The notes under the pieces were generated by a model. It was not told the origin of the DNA and did no database searches. It saw nothing but the letters and a program-made list of their open reading frames with translations. The position numbers and the translations under genes were made by a program. A stretch of DNA of 12,500 bases from Neocallimastix lanati (nom. inval.) (lineage: Eukaryota > Neocallimastigomycota > Neocallimastigomycetes > Neocallimastigales > Neocallimastigaceae), in NCBI GenBank assembly GCA_016946835.1, contig JACVTC010000036.1:430001-442500 (forward strand), in the 5' to 3' direction. Positions 7,538 to 12,500 of this stretch are shown here, piece by piece; the first letter of the stretch is position 1, and each line of letters opens with the position of its first letter.

Positions 7538-7632
<95 letters not shown>
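7538..7632 (+). repeat. (TTA)n microsatellite, about 31 units
   Basis: An uninterrupted TTA/TAT trinucleotide run of about 95 bp directly follows the 29-bp duplication. Such length and purity suggest a highly variable locus. It is non-coding in all frames considered. Confidence 0.95.
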
Positions 7633-7634
<2 letters not shown>

Positions 7635-7639
7635 ATTAT

Positions 7640-9051
7640 TAAAAATTAACATTAATTTTATTATTATTGAATTATTAAATATGTACTATTATCTCAATTG
7701 AATTATATATAAGTTTAATTTATTATAAAAGTATAATATAAATTTTACAATGTAAAAGCTTTCTTAATATATCGATCTTGACCTTATAAATAATTCAATA
7801 AGAATACATTCATATTAAATATATTAAAAAAAATTATAAATTCATTTTGAATAAAAAAAAAATATCATTTTTTTTATATAAAAGATGTATTCTTAAATAT
7901 TAACACTATAATTAATTTTAATTGTATTAGAGTAATTTTAAAAATTATATAATTATTAAAATTATAGAATATATATTTATGTGATGAAAATTATCATCAT
8001 TAAATACACTAATATTTGAAATAATAATATTGACATAGTTTTATTGCTTTAACTTTTATAATTTAAAAAAATTATAAAACAACATTTATTAATATTTATC
8101 TATATATATATAAATTGATATCATAATTTAAGAATAAACTTTTCTACTTTAAAATTATTAATTTATAGCTAATAATCATAATAAAAATTAAGAACTAGCC
8201 ATTAAAATTCCATGTAAAAAAATAGATATAATTAATAGTTGAAATTTCATGGAATAATAAAAAATTTTAACTAATTTAGGTTAAAACGTATTATATACAG
8301 TTAGGATAACAAGATATATCAATTTATTAAAGTATAATATAAATAAAAAACAAATAAATTACACCTTATATAATTATTTAAAAATTGATGGAGGAAACAT
8401 GATAAAAAAAAAAAAAAGAAAGTTTCAGTATTAAACTTAATGATAATAATTTCTAAGTAATTAATGATTATATAATTAATGTTTAAATATATATATATAT
8501 ATATATTTTTTTTTCTCAAAATTTTATTATTATCTCTTTTTTTTAAATAAAGTTTACTATTCTTTATAGATATAAGCACTTTAAAATTAAGTAAAATTAA
8601 GAAAAACTTTATATAAATATTTTTTCTCTTTTTTTTTTTTATTCTTTTTTTTTTTTATTCTCTTGACTAAATGTTTTTAAAATCATAAAAATTCATTTCC
8701 ATAAAACATAGAAAAATAATTTTTTATATAAAATATGTTAAATTTAACTATCATCAATAAAAATTTTTAATAAAGATTAAAATAGGAAAAGTAAAATTTC
8801 ATAAATATATGTTTCAGCTACTTATTTTAATTGTATTTTTAATACACGTGAAAAAATATTTAATATCATGCAATTCTCTTTTAAAAAACTTTTTAGCCAA
8901 TCAAATATTTTATTATTATGTTAAAAAAATATATCTTAGAATTATATTAAAATTTTAATATATTGATCAATATACTATAAAATATATTTTAACATAAATC
9001 TTTAATTATTTTGTATGGATGTATTATAATAAATATTTAAAATTTAAAAAT

Positions 9052-9058
<7 letters not shown>
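7640..9058. other. Long non-coding AT-rich intergenic stretch
   Basis: I see no gene, tRNA or rRNA here on either strand. The longest open frame (minus strand 8319-8579) encodes only low-complexity Ile/Tyr/Phe/Lys sequence read from A/T runs. It holds short homopolymers (T runs 8630-8657) and (AT)n near 8485-8505. Confidence 0.5.
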
Positions 9059-9085
<27 letters not shown>

Positions 9086-9155
9086 TTGGAATCAATAAAA
9101 TATTGGAATATTTTAATAACAATTAAATACTTTTTTTTTTTTTTTTTTTTTTTTT
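9059..9155. repeat. Poly-A / poly-T inverted pair
   Basis: A run of 27 A (9059-9085) is followed after 45 bp by a run of 25 T (9131-9155). A transcript or single strand could pair the two runs into a long hairpin. A fully adjacent T17/A15 pair occurs at 9325-9356. Confidence 0.7.
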
Positions 9156-9324
9156 CAATTATATATATTTTATATTATTATAAAATTTGGTATAAAGTAT
9201 ATTAATATTTTATCATATTTATATGTATTTATAATTAGAATTTCATTACTTAAAACATATCTTACAAAAAAAGGTAAAAATATTTGGAAATTGAGTAATA
9301 ATAATTTCGAAATCTTAATTTGAG

Positions 9325-9356
<32 letters not shown>
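9325..9356. repeat. Adjacent poly-T/poly-A palindrome
   Basis: Seventeen T directly followed by fifteen A, a perfect palindrome apart from length. (AATAAAAATAAC)-like repeats follow to about 9380. Confidence 0.8.
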
Positions 9357-9427
9357 TAACAATAAAAATAACAATAAAAATAGTAATAATAATATATAAT
9401 ATTATGAAATTGAATTTCAAATGATTT

Positions 9428-9450
9428 TTATTTTATTTTATTTTATTTTA
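9428..9450 (+). repeat. (TTTTA)n microsatellite
   Basis: About four units of TTTTA in the intergenic region; a related (ATTTT)n motif recurs in intron 1 of the gene downstream. Confidence 0.8.
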
Positions 9451-9527
9451 GATAATAAATAATCTTAAATCATTTTTATAATTTTCCTATTCAATAAAAG
9501 TTTACAACAAAATAATTTTTTTATTTT

Positions 9528-9762
9528 TCATATTCAACAAAATTACTTAATATAAATAATAATATTCCTCTTTTTTTTTTTTTTTTTTTTATAAATTTAA
9601 GCACAATTCATTAAATTATACGAAAATATAATAAGCATTTTGTTTATGCTTCATATTCAACAAAATTACTTAATATAAATAATAATATTCCTTTTTTCTA
9701 TACATATAAATTTAATCACAGTTCATTAAATTATATAATTATACCATATAATAAGCATTTCA
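9528..9762 (+). repeat. 123-bp tandem duplication
   Basis: TCATATTCAACAAAATTACT and its continuation to AATAATATTCC occur at 9528 and 9651. After a variable middle part (20 T in the first copy, a mixed sequence in the second), both resume with ATAAATTTAA, TTCATTAAATTATA and ATAATAAGCATTT (ending about 9640 and 9760). Spacing is 123 bp early and about 120 bp late. Confidence 0.88.
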
Positions 9763-10233
9763 ATTTTATTATTTCATTAATTAAAAAAATTACCCATAAA
9801 TTGTTACATTAAAATATTTTTAGAAAGAAAGGATAATATAAAGTAACTTTTTTTTTTTAAATAATATTTTCAATAATTAAATTATGTAATAAATATAACA
9901 AATATATCAATATTATTATTTAATTTGTTTAAATTATAATACAGTAAATATAAGAATGAATAATGAAAAAGAAAAAAAGAAGAAATATTAACTTATAATT
10001 TATATTCTTTGAATGTTTGTTATTTATTTTAATTTAAAAAGTATTAATGAAATATAAAATAAGGTTTAATGAAATAATATCATAATTTTTATTAAAATAA
10101 AATTTATATATAAAAATAATTTATTGTCATTATTAAAATTTTAATTTTTTAAAAAATGGAAAAAGAATGTAAATAATTGAGAATTACTTATTAATTGAAT
10201 TATATTTTAAATGTTTTTAATAATTAACTAAAA

Positions 10234-10235
<2 letters not shown>
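9763..10235. other. Intergenic region upstream of the UTP16-like gene
   Basis: No reading frame or RNA gene is supported. It is plain AT-rich sequence with short homopolymers. Confidence 0.4.
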
Positions 10236-10277
<42 letters not shown>

Positions 10278-10360
10278 ATTAAATTTTGCTATCAATAAAT
10301 AATAATTAAAATTAAATATAAAATTATTAAATTTATATATATATATATATATTATGATAG
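10236..10360 (+). promoter_or_regulatory. Poly(T) tract and TATA-like run before the UTP16-like gene
   Basis: A run of 38 T (10236-10273) ends about 112 bp before the start codon, and a TATATATA run lies at about 10335-10352. A long poly(dA:dT) tract just upstream of a gene is a typical nucleosome-excluding promoter feature. The (TA)n run could serve as the TATA element, but such runs are frequent here, so this is tentative. Confidence 0.35.
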
Positions 10361-10385
10361 AATATAATACATATATAAGAATAAA

Positions 10386-12087
10386 ATGGTTGAAATAAAT
10401 CCAGATTCAATTAAAAATAGATTAAGAAATCATACACCCCCATCAACTTCTTTTGATGAATTAGAAGATAAACCAAAAAGAAGAACTAGAAAATCATCCA
10501 CTTCTTCAGATGATAAAACACCTAAAAAAACAACAAGAAAAACAAAAAAGACGGCTTCACCAATTGTTTTAACTTCACCAAATCAAGAAAAAGTTGAAGA
10601 AAATACTGAAAATATTGCTGAAATTGTACAACCTGAACCAGTTATCATTAAAAAAACATTATCATTAACGGGGAATAATAATAATAATAATGAAACAGTG
10701 AATGACAATTCCAATGGAGTTAATGTTACACCAAAACGTAAAAGAGGAAGACCAAGACTTAGTAGTAATGAAGTCACTACTACACCAACACCAACACCAC
10801 AATTTGATACTAAGAGAATAAAAGTTGATACTCCAACTCATACATCAGTAACCACTCCAATTATTAAAAAATCAGGAAACTCCGAAGTTATTATTTTAAA
10901 TAATAACTTACATGAACAAAATACCACAGATAATTCTACTTCAACAGAAAATTCTTCAAAATTAAATTCTTCAGCTTCTAATCTAACACACAAAGCTATA
11001 AGTGAACTTACTGAATCAAAAAATGGTGAAGTTATTGAAGTTGATTCTTCATCCCTTACTGAAGAAAATCAAGTTGAAAAAGTTGCAACTCCAGAAAAAC
11101 AAGAATCATCCACAACTGCTAATACACCATCTAAAAAAACACCATCCAAAAAAACACCATCTAAAGAAACACCATTAAAAAAGAGTCCTTCTAAAAAAAC
11201 TTCATCAAAAGAAGAGGTTTCAATTGAAGAAGTAAAAACAGAAAATACTCCATCTCGAAATACCTCATCCAATGAAACTCCATCTAAAAAGACTCCTTCT
11301 AAAAAGACACCATTAAAGGAGACACCTTTGAAGGGAACATCAATTGAAGAAACACCATTAAAAAAGAATACACCTTCTAAAAAAACTCCATTAAAGGAAA
11401 CTCTAATAGAAAAAGAAAACCCAGAACAGACCCCATCAAAGGAAACTCCATCAAAGAAGACTCCATCAAAAGAAACTCCATCTAAGAAAACTCCATCTAA
11501 GAAAACTCCATCAAAGGATATTTCAAATGAAGATGATTCAGCAATGGATGTTGATGCTCCAACTAATAGCGAAAAGGTAAAGGAAATAGAATCAGCGCCA
11601 GAACCAGAACCAGAAAAGAAGTCTAGTCACATTACTTTTGATGATGATGATTTTGATATAAAAATGGTTAAGGTAACTCAAGTAGATGATAGTAATAATG
11701 TTGTAATAAAATCGAAAAAAACTATACAAAAGGAAGAAAAAGAAGAAGAAGAAGAAGAAGTTGTATATTCTTCTGATGAAGAAAATATTGAAGAAGAACC
11801 AGAAACTGTATCATTAAAAACTGGAAGAGAAGATGCTTTAAAATTATTAAAATCGGAAAGAGAACATGAAATTAAGTAACTATCTATACAAAATAATATT
11901 ATATATATATAAATAATTTTATTTTATTTTATTTTATTTTATTTTTTATTTTTATTTTTATTTTTATTTTTATTTTTATTTTTATTTTTATTTTTATTTT
12001 TATTTTTATTTTTATTTTTATTTTTATTTTTATTTTTATTTTTATTTTTTTAATTAAATTCAAAGATAAACTAATTATAATAATAAT

Positions 12088-12123
<36 letters not shown>

Positions 12124-12375
12124 AAAAGATTGGCACAAAATCGTAAACAAAAGAGAAGAGCAAAAGATGAATTTTTAAAAGCTCAAGCATCAAAAAATAA
12201 AATAGAAATGCTTCCAACTGAACTTTTAGATGAGGTAGCGAAAGATCAAGAAGAAACAAGGTATATATTATATATATAAAAGAAATAAAATAAAATTTAA
12301 TTCAACTATATTAATTTTACATTTAAATTTTATAAAAAAAAAATAATAATTAATAATATTCATTAATTTTATTAT

Positions 12376-12408
<33 letters not shown>

Positions 12409-12500
12409 CATTTAATTAATTTTATATAATTTTATATAAATTTATATATATCTATATATATAAAATTATTTATAAGTGAAAATGAAGTAGAAGAAACAAA
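10386..12500 (+). CDS. UTP16/BUD21-like U3 snoRNP-associated protein, at least three exons, 3' end outside window
   Basis: Exons are 10386-11875, 12129-12260 and 12477 onward; both introns are phase 2 and the frame stays open across them. The 548 residues visible are mostly disordered. A basic Ser/Thr-rich N-terminus comes first, then an AT-hook core (TPKRKRGRPRL, 115-125), a TPSKK/TPSKE/TPLKE array (about 246-378) and an acidic part (418-473). The conserved end follows: DEENIEEEPETVSLKTGRED (464-483) through a basic helix (LAQNRKQKRRAKDEF from 498) to an LPTELLDEV motif. An acidic stretch, a PE-x-VS motif, a Lys/Arg-rich helix and LPxELL are the pattern I associate with fungal UTP16/BUD21 (U3 snoRNA-associated family), part of the nucleolar small-subunit processome for 18S rRNA. 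Assignment is by motif, without alignment. Yeast BUD21 is much shorter (about 214 residues), so the N-terminal half is unusual. Confidence 0.65.
10731..10760 (+). other. AT-hook motif in the UTP16-like protein
   Basis: PKRKRGRPRL (residues 116-125) contains the R-G-R-P core flanked by basic residues, the classic AT-hook that inserts into the minor groove of AT-rich DNA. A lone hook binds weakly; it may also act as part of a nuclear/nucleolar localisation signal. Confidence 0.7.
11121..11519 (+). repeat. Pentapeptide (TPSKK-type) coding repeat array
   Basis: About 20 in-frame 15-bp units encode TPSKK, TPSKE, TPLKE and variants, in clusters at residues 246-270, 287-340 and 349-378. Codons vary between units (ACA/ACT, CCA/CCT, TCA/TCT/TCC, AAA/AAG), so the peptide is kept while the DNA drifts. 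The units are basic and offer many Ser/Thr phosphorylation sites, somewhat like SPKK DNA-binding repeats. Confidence 0.9.
11876..12128 (+). other. Intron 1 of the UTP16-like gene (253 nt, phase 2)
   Basis: The donor is GTAACT after AATTAA. A branch-like CTAAT lies at about 12071-12075, then 32 T (12091-12122), and the first AG after that tract is the acceptor at 12127-12128. Splicing removes the in-frame TAA at 11877 and joins EIK directly to LAQNRK in the same frame. Most of the intron is simple sequence. Confidence 0.85.
11918..12050 (+). repeat. (ATTTT)n then (ATTTTT)n microsatellite inside intron 1
   Basis: A short pentanucleotide run (about 11918-11945) changes into about 17 units of the hexamer ATTTTT, together about 130 bp or half of the intron. 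Length variation here would change intron size between alleles. Confidence 0.93.
12261..12476 (+). other. Intron 2 of the UTP16-like gene (216 nt, phase 2)
   Basis: The donor GTATAT follows ACAAG. A run of 31 T (12378-12408) is present, and the first AG after it, at 12475-12476, is the likely acceptor. Splicing there keeps the frame open into an acidic segment (SENEVEET) that reaches the window edge. The AG lies unusually far (about 67 nt) from the poly-T tract, so this acceptor is less certain than that of intron 1. Confidence 0.7.

Noticed and set aside
8319-8579. Minus-strand open frame of 86 codons
   Set aside because: Its product is Ile/Tyr/Lys/Phe runs read from (AT)n and poly-A; nothing suggests a real protein.
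10583-10777. Minus-strand open frame inside the UTP16-like gene
   Set aside because: Shadow of the sense coding sequence; Leu/Ser-rich without a domain.
11069-11272. Minus-strand open frame with repeated DGVFLDGVF
   Set aside because: The repeat is just the antisense of the TPSKK coding array.
11121-11519. Linker histone H1-like gene
   Set aside because: The basic TPSKK repeats resemble H1 tails, but there is no winged-helix globular domain and the C-terminus fits a UTP16-like protein better.
11877-11879. TAA as the true end of the UTP16-like protein
   Set aside because: It overlaps a good donor (GTAACT), and an in-frame exon with the expected conserved basic helix follows a poly-T acceptor.
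11929-12259. Two minus-strand open frames across intron 1 and exon 2
   Set aside because: One is Lys/Ile repeats from the ATTTTT microsatellite, the other is antisense to exon 2; the sense strand has consistent splice sites and frame.
1-12500. tRNA or rRNA genes
   Set aside because: No GC-rich cloverleaf, GGTTCRAATCC-type T-arm or rRNA core was seen by eye on either strand.

Overview
This looks like nuclear DNA of a very AT-rich eukaryote, most likely an anaerobic gut fungus (Neocallimastigomycota). The reasons are an extremely AT-rich intergenic background packed with poly(A)/poly(T) tracts and microsatellites, compact genes with AT-rich codons, short introns with a long poly-T tract before the acceptor, a secreted glycoside hydrolase, a fungal-type UTP16/BUD21-like protein and Ty1/copia debris. 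A dictyostelid-like genome has similar composition and is the main alternative, but fits the gene content less well.

Layout. 1-1440: a decayed, internally deleted Ty1/copia retrotransposon. It keeps a gag-like start, a piece that probably lies between integrase and reverse transcriptase, and a frameshifted RNase H end. A polypurine tract follows, then a 70-bp tandem array where the 3' LTR should begin. 1812-2061: a frameshifted remnant of an unrecognised gene. 2062-4700: non-coding repeats, including a perfect 97-bp inverted repeat and a diverged tandem duplication of about 0.9 kb. 5211-7030: a complete secreted GH114 (endo-alpha-1,4-polygalactosaminidase family) gene with a poly(A) tract, a TATA-like box and a long basic N-terminal extension. 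7031-10385: more than 3 kb of non-coding DNA with tandem repeats of 99, 29 and 123 bp and a long TTA microsatellite. 10386-12500: a UTP16/BUD21-like ribosome-biogenesis gene in at least three exons, with an AT-hook and a TPSKK-type pentapeptide array. It runs off the right edge.

The two intact genes are on the plus strand but have no evident functional link: one product is secreted and acts on polysaccharide, the other is probably nucleolar. I saw no tRNA, rRNA, CRISPR array or gene-cluster-like system. The observations most worth checking are the domain architecture of the GH114 protein, the perfect inverted repeat next to nested duplications, and the modular UTP16-like protein.
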